64,000 nt of DNA from Ophioderma brevispina. Taxonomy: Eukaryota > Echinodermata > Ophiuroidea > Amphilepidida > Ophiodermatidae. Where the stretch lies: contig JAMKCH010049098.1 of assembly GCA_023653785.1 (NCBI GenBank), positions 26,764 to 90,763 of the forward strand. Reading direction: 5' to 3'. The notes under the pieces are model-generated. The model worked only from the letters and a program-made list of their open reading frames with translations, did no database searches and was not told the origin of the DNA. Below are positions 24,316-35,452 of this stretch, in pieces. Positions within the stretch are counted from its first letter, which is position 1; every line of letters starts with the position of its first letter. The translations under genes were made by a program, and so were the position numbers.

Positions 24316-24616
24316 CAGTGCGGCGCCATGGGGGCAAATTGGGGGGCAATTGCCCCCCAAATTTTTTTCTTGCCCCCCCAGTTGCCCGCCCCCCCCTGGT
24401 CGAAAGAAAAATGAAGGATTTCGGTTCGGGGCAAATTCAGTGATTTGGGCCACAAATCTCATTTTGGGGCCAAAATTGGTGCAAAATTTTTCCCAAATTT
24501 TCTCAATATTTTGCCCCCCGAATTTCCCTTCTTTTCACCTTCGCCCCCCCCAAGATTTCCATTTTGTGCCCCCGTTTGCGCCCCCACCCAGAAAAAGGAG
24601 GTCGATGCCGCCACTG
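24316..24616. mobile_element. Poly-G/C tract MITE with CAGTG...CACTG ends
   Basis: Left CAGTGCGGCGCCATGGGGGC and right GTCGATGCCGCCACTG are inverted ends of about 20 bp. Inside are GCCCCCCC runs and CAAAATT/TTTTGGGG phrases as in 16,927-17,189. It inserts cleanly into the A/C-rich region. Proline-rich frames across it (for example 24,227-24,697) are artefacts of the C runs. Confidence 0.7.
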
Positions 24617-26062
24617 TTCCCACCCAGACAGGGTAAGGAGCTCCAAATGTCATTTGTACGTCCACTTTTTAGTTTAGATGTCTCCATTGGCTTCTAGCAA
24701 AAACAAAAAGAAAAACAAAAACAGAGCAGCACAGAGCACCAAAAAATCGATTCCTTAATTAATTTAAATAAAAATGAAATAACTCAATTGCAATACCAAA
24801 CAAATTATTTCTTACCACACACGCATACAAGCAGTCTACAAGCCGTAGAAAAAAGGTTCTTCGCCATGCCTCAAAGGAGCTCACTATTGAAAAAGCTACA
24901 CAGGTACCTAAGTTTAACCTACAGAATGGTAACTACACAAATTACCCAAAATTGGCCCTAAAATAAAAAAACTAGATAAATACACTTAACTCACATTGGG
25001 AGAACAGGGCAAAATATTCAACTCTCACACAACAAAAACAACTTACCAAATGCAAAGACTAGTACAATTTAGTAACTCCTTTACATCGCTATCCCAATAT
25101 TAAAACACCACAAAATTGAATAACGAACCACATACACAAAAATGTCCATTGATTATAAACGCACAACGCAACCTTCAAAACTGCACTGAACCACCACAAG
25201 AACGAAATAAAAGACAACATTCCTAGACTTGCGTCTAAGAATTTCAACCCTGGAGTTAAACACCTTTACCAACTAACGACCCTAGGCCTCGAAATGATTT
25301 TGCACTTCAATCCTTAACAAATTACATACTGTAACAAGATTAACATCCAATTAAACCCAAAACAACTGAACATAACCAGTTTTGGAGGACACATTGCGAA
25401 AACAGGGCAATGAAACACACTTACACTTAGCAATATAAAGCCACCACTGAACTAAGAGGTTTCCAATCAATTCCGACGTCTAACAAGTAAAAAACACGGG
25501 CCTGACATCCAGGCAATAAGCAAACGCCTATTTGTCAAACTGAACTGCAACACAGTCGGCTCAAATATTTCTATGCACAAATATACTCTTAACACGTAAC
25601 TCCGCCCAAACAATCCCAACTAGCAAATTTCTTAACTCAGATAAAGTACCAAGTACAATTCCTGAGCCCACATTATACGTAACAAGCAAACAATCCCACC
25701 CTCACGCAATCTCACACATTTACACATCTTCCCACAAGCGAGATGCTTCAGGCATAACCCAACTAAACTATCTTGATACAATTAAAGCCAACGAATCAAT
25801 CTCACCGAAACTCACCAATAAATGCCACTCGAACAATTTTCCATCACAATAAAATTATGTGACTGAACTCCTCGCACGGAGATCATACTCATCGACAGAA
25901 TAAACTTAGAAACCGCAGTAAAAAAGGGTGAGGGTATCGATATCTACTAACTATCCACACAAATTTTCTTAAAACTTTAAAATACCCGATTAATACGACC
26001 CAAATTACGCTTACCCTATGCAAACACCTCATTTAACACACTACGCTATACCCTGGCAGTAC

Positions 26063-27088
26063 CATACGACAAACACCGTTTGGGATAATAACTCATAGAA
26101 CCATGAACTCATATACCAAAACTTGAAATAACTACACTACACCACCTTGGATTGACCACCATAATCACAAGATCGACTTTCAATAACGCGTAAAACTCGC
26201 ATCATTCCTACAGCAAACAAAAACAAACATATCAAAAAACTGAACTACAAGTTATGCACCCTATACAAACCCCCGCAAAACAACCAAGCTGCACACATAA
26301 TTGCCATAATATTGAGACTCGCACCCCCACCCCACGAACCCAAGTATGCTATCTAACACATGCAAAAGATCTAGAATTAAAAATAACATACGACGAACTC
26401 CCTTTTGGAACATAACTCCCATAACCATGAACTCATATACAAAAACTACATGTACATCTACAAACCAACTTTGACTCCTTCACCACATCACGTAACAAAT
26501 TTGAAATGAACACAAGTTAAACCACACTCACGTCCATACGGACAACATCAGAACAATATCAGAAACACAACACAAATTTACGCCCATCATACATGTACAA
26601 ACCACAAAACACGCAAACCCAAGATTCACATTAATTGCCATATTGAAACTCGCATACCCACACTCACGAACCAAAGTTGCTATTATAAAACATGCAAAAG
26701 AATACTAGGATTAAAAAATAACATACGACGAACTCCCTTTGATCATAATCCACAGAAAAAAAGAACTCATATACCAACTACGTCTACAAACCAACTTGGA
26801 CCCATTACATATCACTTATCGAATATGAAATGAACACAGAAAAACACACCCATCACTTCATACGGACAACAAAAGCAAACTCAACTAAAAGTTACGCACA
26901 ACCCATATACCAAACCACGCAAGAAATAAAGCTGCACACAAAAAAACTGCAACGAATATAATCACAAAACGATTAAGCTGCTGTTCCACCTCAGCCATAT
27001 ATTGACTAGCACACACACAACAAACACACATACGCACGAACCCGTAGGATACTAAAACAGCATACAAAATACTAGAATTCGAAAATAA
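26063..27088. repeat. Three degenerate tandem repeats of ~324-366 bp
   Basis: Units begin at CATACGAC (26,063; 26,387; 26,722) and share the phrases CATAA..CCATGAACTCATATAC, AAGCTGCACACA, ATTGAAACTCGCA and ACATGCAAAAGA in the same order. Units are strongly diverged. The third ends near AATTCGAAAATAACTG at about 27,088. Confidence 0.7.
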
Positions 27089-28416
27089 CTGACCAAGTAT
27101 AAAAAACTTATTAACAGCCTACTTAGCTCACTGCACACGATCAATATCACCATATCGATCCTCAATTCATCGATGATGGCCCACAAAAATCACGCTTCAC
27201 ACATTTATAACTGCCGATCAGGCACGCAGATTTACCAACATAAGAAAAAAACCAACAAAAACTAAATTACCACACTGTGATCGCTAACACTGTTATCTGA
27301 CAGCTTTAATTAGTATTTTGCACCAAGTTACTACATTGCTATATGCATTTAACATCTGAAACTCACCAAATAACCACTAAAGCTATAGAATTCATAATAT
27401 GAACTGGCAGCATCGGTCAGTATTTCGCCCATCCACAGCCATAAGTACAGACGGACTGGCAGAAAAAACATCACGCATTCACCATCTCTACTTCAAATCC
27501 GTCATTTACCGCTCCTAAGGAAAAGGTCTTCTGAATACAGCTTGAAGTTTAGTCCACACTAAGCACACATTCACCGGAACAACGAAAAAGCGCACAACTT
27601 CGCGTTGAACTCCAGTTTGAACTTAACCGCCGCCAACAGTTATAAATCCAGTTCACTGATCGGCATATCCAGCAATAGAACGAACAGTTAACAAAGCATG
27701 AACCGGCAACTTTTGTATAGCGATTTCACTATGTTGCATGTTGACCACTACCAGACTCGTCGACGAAGCATACTAAAACCCAAACTGCCAATGAATTAAG
27801 AATTATAGCTAAGTTCAACAATGAATTCATGTTGCCATCCGATGAATAATACTGTGAATGGGCATCAATACCACGCACATTTATTCTACCAAACAGACAT
27901 ATAGCTGCACTTCGTATTAATTTATGATCCATGTTGAAACCCGGTTGATAACTGTTTGAATAAAGTTCTACGAAGAATCGCTAGTATGACGCCGTATATT
28001 GTGTTTTACACTATCCATTGCAGTATAGGCGAGAACCTTTTTTAGATACAACCTCCACGAATGAATTGGTTGCAGTGAATTGAACACAAATATCCGACGT
28101 GACGACCAAGCGACAAATCGTACCCTGATTGGCTAACAGGGGCACGCGACGGAACAAAAGGAATAGGCACAACACAAAGAGATGGACTGACACAACAAGG
28201 GTTGGCACATAATACTGTGGGGCCCTCGCATTGGAAAAAGACGTTTATATTGAATGCTCGCACAATTTAAACTCAATTGTACAGTCTTCTGAGCCTACCG
28301 TTTGAACCACTTTTTTGGGGTGTGCTTTGTTGTTGAATTTGTTACTTTTTCTGACAACTATATATGCACTAAAATGTGGGGGAGCATCATTCACATCAAA
28401 AATCTTAGTCCATGTA

Positions 28417-28968
28417 TTAAAGCAATATTAGCACATTTTTTTGAAGAGCGCCCTCAATTTTTCAAAAATTTTGAGATTCTTACACGGTTGCATTGGTAAC
28501 GGGCTAGTAAACTATACCTGTGCATGGTTAAGCTCGAAAATGTCTATGCGTCACAAACGAAGGAATTTTGTAATTAGAATAATTAATATCGGGATCCCGA
28601 TAATAATTCAATGGCTGCTGGAAACGGCCTTCCAATGTGAAATAGCCGGGAAATAGTACCATGTACATATCTACGCTCATCCATTAGTTGTTTTATTGGT
28701 TCAGGAAAGTCAAGTTAGAGGTTATTTTCTTAAGGTGGCACTATTTCATCATGGACGGACATAAGCGTAGCATTTCCAGATCCGCCGTTAAGTCCAATCT
28801 GGGATCCCAATTTTAATTACAAAATCGCTTATTTTATGATAAATACGCATTTTTAGCATTCTCGTTTGCAGGTATAGTTTCGTAGACAATTACCAACATA
28901 ACTCTGCAAAAATATTAAATTTTGAAAATTGGGCGCGCTCTTCAAAAAATGTGCTAATATTGCTTTAA
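28417..28968 (+). mobile_element. TTAA-flanked MITE, family 8 (copy 1)
   Basis: 552 bp with TTAA at 28,417 and 28,965. Inverted ends of about 50 bp: AGCAATATTAGCACATTTTT then GAAGAGCGCCC, mirrored at the right as GCGCTCTTC.AAAAAATGTGCTAATATTGCT. Contains the palindrome ATCGGGATCCCGAT. A copy in reverse orientation is at 34,906-35,452. Confidence 0.88.
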
Positions 28969-29211
28969 CCACTTGTTAGAAAGCACATGTATACTTTGCT
29001 CGGTCTCGAGTTTGGGGTGACATCATGACGCCACTTAGCATTCCCTCTAGCATTTGGATTGCGCCGCCTTTGTTCGCATGCATAAATGCTGCAATTCCAA
29101 GGTCGACGCGTGCGTTTCTTGGGTGCAAAACTTAACAAGCGCAGTGACGTCACCCCCAAACTCGAGATCCAACAGAGTATAGTTCATGCATGCATCACAC
29201 TCTCAAAATAC
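28969..29211. other. No gene seen
   Basis: Includes an imperfect inverted pair: CTCGAGTTTGGGGTGACATC (about 29,006) and GACGTCACCCCCAAACTCGAG (about 29,145). This suggests a small palindromic element of ~180 bp. Confidence 0.5.
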
Positions 29212-29540
29212 CTTTTGGACAGATGTACCGACAGACTGTAATGTACCGATGGATTGCCTCTGAGTACAGTCTGTCTGATTGACTCATTACAGGAAACAAC
29301 ATGATATAGCCCTCTGAGTAACCAATCAAAACAGTGCTTCTATCTTTCTTTGTATTCCATACCAACTGGGATACCAACATTCTTACAGTATCTCTGATTT
29401 GCTCATTACATGGTATTACCTTCCAAATAACCAATCAAAATAGTGCTTCTATCTTTCTTTGTATTCCATACCAACTGGGATACCAACATTCTTACAGTAT
29501 CTCTGATTTGCTCATTACATGGTATTACCTGCCAAATAAC
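29212..29540 (+). repeat. 109-bp tandem repeat
   Basis: ACCAATCAAAA recurs at 29,321, 29,430 and 29,539. The two full units between these points are almost identical. A diverged unit precedes them (TCTGATTGACTCATTACA at about 29,273). Confidence 0.9.
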
Positions 29541-30602
29541 CAATCAAAAGACTGCTGAGATGCTGATAGATACACAGGTAGTGCCCAGGGGGTTAAGGTA
29601 GCATTTTAGCTGCTAAACCAGTGAATTCTAGATGCCCAAAAATGGTGAGTTAATACTTCATCGGCAGACGTCTGCTGACGCTACTCTTTTGGACATGCCT
29701 TGCGCGCCAGATTGTAGAACATACCCATTGTGTAAAAAGCATGTTCAAAAGGCTAGCATCTGCAGGTATCCACCGACTAAGTATGAACCCACCTAAAGTG
29801 TTCCCTCAGTAGCAGCAAAAATCAGAAAAAAAGCAACCAATGTGAAAATATCACACTGTACAGTAGTCTGCGTAGAATTGCCAAAGTGTGTTATTCTTAC
29901 TTGTAGCAAATGAAAGTTGAAATCCAAATGAAATTTAATATACCATGTATGATCTTTACAATACACAATCTCATCTCCGCGTATCTTGTTATATAAAAGA
30001 AGGAAGGGACACTTCAACATTGACTCGAATCAATTAGACAGGAATTGGCCTTTATCGTAAGCCCTTGTGAAATGTCACAGAGACGCAATTGATTTGATGG
30101 TGTAATAAGACAGAATCCATATTTGAAGATGATGGCACTAGGTGCGCACAGTCGCATATTCTATATGCCACCTTATATCATTTTTACCAGTCAGGCAATG
30201 TATAGGGTGTTTCAAAATATCCAAAGTTTAATTCTAGGGAATTGAAAATTGAACACAATTTGGTCAAAATGAATAACATGCCTTGCATACTACCCTGGGC
30301 TAGATATTTTGTATGGTGAAGGACCAATATGATTGTCTGTTAAGCCGTTTCCTGGTTTATTTCTTGGGCTTTTGTTTGGTATTTCACAAAACTGCTTCAC
30401 CCCAAGAAATTTCAGGGATACCAGTTTTCAGGATTTAACCTGAATTCATATTTTCTTAGTCCAAATGTCCACATTTTTATTTCTTTTCAGCTTGTTTTGG
30501 AGCATTTTAGCTTTTTCACCAGTTTCAGGTTTTTTTTCTTGGTAATGAATGGCATCATTAAACTTTGAATTTGCAAGAATTGTAATAATTTATATAAGTC
30601 AC
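29541..30602. other. No gene seen
   Basis: No exon or RNA gene recognised. Overlapping 75-codon frames are without motifs. Confidence 0.5.
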
Positions 30603-30836
30603 CAGGGCCGTATGCAGGATTTATTATTTTTTTTGTGGGGGGGGGGGTCTTCTAAAAAGTGGACCTTTTTTGGTAAAAGTAGACTTAACCCCCTAAAATG
30701 GTCCTTTTTTGACATTTGAAAATCTCATCACTAAAAAGGGACTTTCTTGTCAAAATTTCTCCAAATTTTGGAACTTTTTATGCAAAAATTCACAAAAAAG
30801 TGGACCTTTTGCCCCCCCCCCATGCGTACGGGCCTG
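30603..30836. mobile_element. Small poly-G/C MITE (CAGGGCCGTATGCAGG ends)
   Basis: Left CAGGGCCGTATGCAGG and right CATGCGTACGGGCCTG are inverted ends. A G run lies near the left end and a C run near the right end; the interior has repeats of AGTGGACCTTTT. A related left end is at about 42,536. Confidence 0.75.
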
Positions 30837-31173
30837 TAAGTCACTGTTGAGAAAGTGTATTCATACTTGAATGTATGGGTAGTTACAGAACTCTTGGAAA
30901 AGAGAAGGTAGGAAAGTTCTTCAGGCTTACTTCACTGCTTTACTATAGATGAGGTGACATGTGACGTCAACTCCGGGCAACGAACAAAGCACTGCCCGGC
31001 AGTATGCGTGAGCACATGCAGGGCTTGTGCTTTTAAAATTTGCGCTCAATCAGGCATGATAAGGCTATTGAATGCTGTAACTGTATGGGCATATTATTCG
31101 CACCTCTAACATGTCAGTAGACCAGGTGCTAACTTGTGTTTGTAAACATTGATGTCAACTCATCTATAGGCTG

Positions 31174-31401
31174 CACCTTTTTCCTTTCAACATATATACT
31201 TTGAAGGTGTGCCGTAATGGGTGAGAAAATTCCTTGTGGATGCATGGGCCGGAATGGCCCTTCATCCACGAGGAATTTTCTCGCCCATTATATTTAAACA
31301 TTCATAGTATGTTGAAAGGAAAAAAAGGTCCATTCATGTAGGAATAACCCTGGTTTAAACCTGGGTCTAAAGTTAGACTCCCTTTCAGAATACCTGCTAT
31401 A
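31174..31401. mobile_element. Hairpin MITE, family 5 (copy 2, left arm truncated)
   Basis: Left arm begins only at CACCTTTTTCCTTTCAACAT. Centre at about 31,245 (GGCCGGAATGGCC). The right arm is complete to ACTCCCTTTCAGAATACC. Confidence 0.8.
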
Positions 31402-31884
31402 GAGTTTTTGTTGTGAAAAAGAGCTAACATTTGCCTGTAATATCTGCATACGTCAATGGATTTAAACCAAACTTGAGTCAAAGGTGCAACATGGGATCCC
31501 TCATTGTTGATGAGATCAAAGGTCACATACCAAGGTAAAGGTGAAAATGTGAGGTCAAGTTATAAGATGTAAAATTGACCGGAATTGAAAAGTTGAAGTT
31601 CAATTGTAACCAAACTTGGTTTATGGATATTACTTGCAAACCCGAATTTGTTTATGAGGTCAAAGGTCACATGTCAACATCAAAGGTCATATGAGGCCTA
31701 GCATTCACAAACTGTGACAGTGGGTGACACTTGCAGGACCGCGATATATTTAATTGCAAATTTAAGTTTTGTAAACTTAGAAATACCACTTCTGTATAGA
31801 TACACTCCACACAAGTAATTCAAATTAAAATTGGTGCAAATTCATGTTGACTGATTTTGTTGCTTGGCACAACACTTTTTTATT
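31402..31884. repeat. GGTCA-rich interspersed repeat
   Basis: Contains AAAGGTCACAT, GAGGTCAAAGGTCACATG (DR1 at 31,657-31,669) and CAAAGGTCATATGAGG. Similar blocks occur at 38.95-39.15, 48.48-48.69, 49.88-50.07 and (reversed) 58.03-58.11 kb. Confidence 0.65.
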
Positions 31885-32215
31885 TAAAGGTCCATGGTCC
31901 GATTGCTATTAGCCTCGTCCCCAGGTACCCCAGATTTTACCAGAAGTGGTCACAATTTTGGAAAGCTACTATTATTCTCACGTAGGGCTAAATGATTTTT
32001 GGTTGGGATGTTATGAGCGAAAACATGTCCCATTTTGGTCAACCAATATTATTTTTACACAGTACTCTATGGGGATTACAAAATCATGTTTTTCGCTCTC
32101 TCTTCAAAATGGATTGAAATATCGGCGCAAAACTTTACAGATGGGGTTTTTTGAGGTGAAGGCCATTCTATCAAGATGAAAAATTTATAGACTTAAATCG
32201 GGCCATCCCCTTTAA
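31885..32215 (+). mobile_element. TTAA-flanked MITE, family 7 (copy 2)
   Basis: 331 bp, TTAA at 31,885 and 32,212. Ends AGGTCCATGGTCCGAT and ATCGGGCCATCCCCT are inverted repeats. Interior matches 61.5-61.8 kb. Confidence 0.85.
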
Positions 32216-32890
32216 TAACCATATTACACAAACAAAATGATCGGCCACCTTGAAAAGCTGTGAGCAAAATGTTACATATACCTTAGCCCTATTATAGTGT
32301 TGTCAGCATTGATGTGTCCCTGCTCTCTGGCGATGATGGAAATCAGATGATTAATTTCAGTAATCTATTATCAAGTCAGTCCTGATGTGAATGGAACAGG
32401 AAGAAGTCGGAATCACATAGCTGCCTTTTGTAAAGTAACCTTACTAAAAGAACAAACATGCCAAATCTTCAGTTCATGTTTTGTGAGCTGGTTTCTCAGA
32501 TGATGAACAAGTTGCTCAAAGAACCCTCTCGAGAGCCTTTGACATCTTTGTTAGAATTAGTCCGATATTCACCTTACTGAGAATAGTAAGTACCTGGGTA
32601 TATCACCCACAGCAGCTTTTTGTTTCTTGGAAGAAGCCATAGTGTCTATGCCATGGTCATTTTATACAGAACAGATGGGTTTTTCTCACTTGAGTGGAAT
32701 GACGTCATATTCTTGTTTGAAATGCCTTTCTTCTGTAAATATGCCAAAAATATCCATGCCGGTGTTACATAACAAATAGGAATGACTGTGCTTTATGAGG
32801 TAATGCATGATAAAGCTGTTTCTCTTCTGTGAGACAACTGGGGGATATTAACTCTTTGGGCCTGGGTGACACTGCCACAGACTCCAAATT
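32216..32890. other. No confirmed gene; one candidate first exon
   Basis: Otherwise unremarkable sequence. See the separate entry for a possible initiator exon on the minus strand. Confidence 0.45.
32594..32640 (-). CDS. Possible initiator exon (MASSKKQKAAVGDIP)
   Basis: On the minus strand an ATG in good Kozak context (A at -3, G at +4) opens a 15-codon frame rich in Lys/Ala. It ends at a plausible donor (CAG|GTACTT). A TATAAAA-like motif lies roughly 25 bases upstream of the ATG, with another short ATG frame between them. No second exon was found downstream on this strand, no family is recognised, and 15 codons is short enough to be chance. Listed only as a candidate. Confidence 0.18.
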
Positions 32891-33222
32891 TAAAAAATAT
32901 TGTTACAAATTTTAAAGTTGTTACAAATTTTATTAATTATTATTATTATTGTTAATAATTTCAAAATTATTGTTAATAATTTCAAAATTATTGTTAAAAA
33001 ATTCAAAATTATTGTTAAAAATTTCAAAATTATTGTTAAAAATTTCAAAATTATTGTTAAAAATTTCAAAATTATTGTTAAAAATGTCAAAATTATTGTA
33101 AAAATTTCAAAATTATTGTTAATATTTTCAAAATTATTGTTAATAATTTCAAAATTGTTTAAAATGTCAAAATTATTGTTAAAAGTTTCAAAATTATTGT
33201 TAAAAAATTCAAAATTATGCAT
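32891..33222. repeat. AT-rich ~21-bp minisatellite
   Basis: About fifteen copies of AAAATTATTGTTAAAAATTTC with variants (AATAATTTC, AAATGTC). Because the unit is near 21 bp, it stays open in a frame on each strand, giving Ile/Val/Lys- and Asn/Phe-rich peptides that are not genes. Confidence 0.93.
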
Positions 33223-34521
33223 TTTCATGATCATATTTGGAATGCATGAAAAGTGCATTCAAATTGAGTCCCAACAAGCCTAGTCTTAGGTCAGTGTTTT
33301 GAGCCATCTTCAAAGTTGGTTGTTTGGGCCATCTTAAAAGTCACTGACTTATGTGTTATAACTTACACAGAATCTATCAGGTTTGCAAGGGTTAAGGGAA
33401 TTTTCAGCCCCTTACTCCTTGGGCTTCAAACCGAAGGTTGGGTAAAAGGGCATAGGTCATTGCCGGGGTTGTATTCAGAGAATGCAGGACTGCCAAAAAA
33501 TAACTTTTTTGCAGCTAAGTAAAAGTGCCCCTGACCCTCTAAGCCCCCACAAAAATAGCCCATTTTGATATTTTTGTTTTTTCTCTTTTTTTATTTTACT
33601 ATTTAAATATGCGTGTTTCGAAAAAAAACCCCCCTCCCCCGATTTACCTGGAAGTAGTATCAATTTTGATATCAGATGAAAAGGCCTATTTTTCTCATTG
33701 TCCTGAATTTGAGCCCCATCAAATCCTTTCATCCATATGTAAACAAAAAATGCTTGTTTTTTTTAAAATCATTAGTTCTTATCATTAGAGCCTGGGGTGA
33801 CCGCTTTGAAGTAAGGAGTAACCAGACTAGTAATGTTTGGACTGTTTGATGCCTTTGTGTCAATGCAAATTATACAAATATTGAAAAAAGGCACCTTTCA
33901 CACTTATTTGGGTGGACCTTTTATTTCATTGGCATGCATGCTTTGATTTATGAGTGTGTAGTGCAATCTCCATCAGTGACATAACATCATTTTTGCTACT
34001 GTATCCAAATCCCCAATAACCCAGATGATGTGTGAGTTGTAATACAAGCTCTCATACAGGTTTGATTAATAATAGATCGATTCTACAACATGTACACTGG
34101 CTGTTATCATGCACGTTCAATGCTTTAAATATGTCTGCCTCAAGCATTACCCACTGAATTAGCCTACTTCAGTCAATCGTAACACTTCTGTGGCAAGATT
34201 TCCAGATTTTTGCCGAATCGTCATGTTTTTATTAATGACCTATTATAGGTTTGAGCATATTTTCAAATCGCGACTTCAAAATTAAGTCATGAAAAATACT
34301 CTTTTTTATAATTGCATTTGTTACATTCGGGAGATTTGAATTTTTCTTCCGTAGTCAAAACCACCGCTGCACTGGATTTATTTTTTCTGGAACTTGTGGA
34401 AATATTGATATAGTTTAAAGGAGTGCCCTATGATATTTTACCGCCTCCATCGTGTTAACCCAGTACGCCTATAGGGCCTAATTTCCAACAGTCTTAATCC
34501 TTGATTAAGTTTTCTCTGGTA
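33223..34521. other. No gene seen
   Basis: AT-rich; a CCCCCTCCCCC patch at about 33,630. Frames here are short and overlap on both strands. Confidence 0.5.
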
Positions 34522-34852
34522 CACTGTAAAATGGTGTCTTGGCGTCATAGTAAGACATGTCTTGGCAATACACCTGTCTTCCGACAATAGATAAAGCAAA
34601 GACACCAACAACATAATCTAAGACACGAAGAAACGTCTTCCAGCCAACATGGTCCTCCCAATTGATGACAAAAGACACGTCTTACAACACCGACGTTCTT
34701 GCAAAAAACATGACTTGTGACTTAGTGACTTGCAGATGACCGTGACATTTGAACATGTCTTGGCATTAGACATGACTATGTGTCTAGTAGATACATGTCT
34801 CAAAACTAATGACACATAAATGTCTTTATGCCAGTACACCATTTTTCCAGTG
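34522..34852. mobile_element. CACTG-ended MITE with TA flanks
   Basis: 331 bp. Ends CACTGTAAAATGGTGT and the complement of CACTGGAAAAATGGTGTAC, with TA on each side. The interior repeats AGACATGTCTT-type palindromes many times. CACTR ends are typical of CACTA/EnSpm elements, but the TA flank would also fit Tc1/mariner-type insertion; superfamily unresolved. Confidence 0.75.
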
Positions 34853-34905
34853 TAGTATTTAAAAAGTGTTTTCAAAAGTAGAATTTTGTATCCTTCAGCA
34901 AATCC

Positions 34906-35452
34906 TTAAGCAAATATTGGCACATTTTTGAAGAGCGCCCCCATTTTCCAAATTGATATTTTTTTTTGCACAGTTTTTACGTTGTAATTTGTCTAGGAAA
35001 CTACACGTGCGAACGAGAATGCTAAAATTCGTATTTCTCACAAATAGCGATTTTGTAATAGAATTTGATGCCCAGATTGACTTACCGTCAAGAGCTGGAA
35101 ATGCTACGTTTATGTCCGTCCATGATAAAAGTGCCACCGTCGAAAATAACCTCTAACTTGACTTGCCCGAACTATTAAAGCAACTAATGGATGAGCGTAG
35201 ACACGTACATGGCGCTATTTCCCCGGGCTATTTCAACATTGGAAGGCCATTTCCAGCCGCCGTTGTTGAATTCTTATCGGGGATCCCCGTACTAATTATT
35301 CTAGTAGCAAAATTCCTTCGTTTTGTGACACATTTTCGAGCTTAACCATTTACAGGTATAGTTTAAATACCAGTTTACCATGTAACCGTGTAGATCTCCA
35401 ATTTTTTGAAAATTGGGGCGCCTTCAAAAAATGTTTGCTAAGATTGCTTTAA
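34906..35452 (-). mobile_element. TTAA-flanked MITE, family 8 (copy 2, reversed)
   Basis: 547 bp, TTAA at 34,906 and 35,449. Ends AGCAAATATTGGCACATTTTT and its inverted partner. Interior is the reverse complement of 28,417-28,968 (GTCCGTCCATGAT, GGGATCCC). Confidence 0.87.

Larger units (their letters stand above)
21831..28416. other. 6.5-kb A/C-rich (strand-skewed) region, no gene recognised
   Basis: The + strand is markedly poor in G and T over most of this stretch, strongest at 24,720-27,700; the skew ends near 28,270. No exon, RT, integrase or other domain was recognised on either strand. Minus-strand frames such as 26,885-27,067 and 28,042-28,263 are short and without known motifs. A G/C-tract element (24,316-24,616) and a set of ~0.33-kb repeats lie inside. 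It could be a decayed large element or a strand-biased non-coding transcription unit; both are guesses. Confidence 0.5.

Noticed and set aside
24227..24697. 156-codon proline-rich frame
   Set aside because: It runs through C runs of a MITE; an opposite-strand frame covers the same bases.
22033..28263. LTR retrotransposon or endogenous virus on the minus strand
   Set aside because: No reverse transcriptase, protease or integrase motif, and no pair of matching long terminal repeats was found.
32890..33283. 122- and 127-codon frames on opposite strands
   Set aside because: Both are products of the ~21-bp AT minisatellite; low-complexity Ile/Val/Lys or Asn/Phe peptides.
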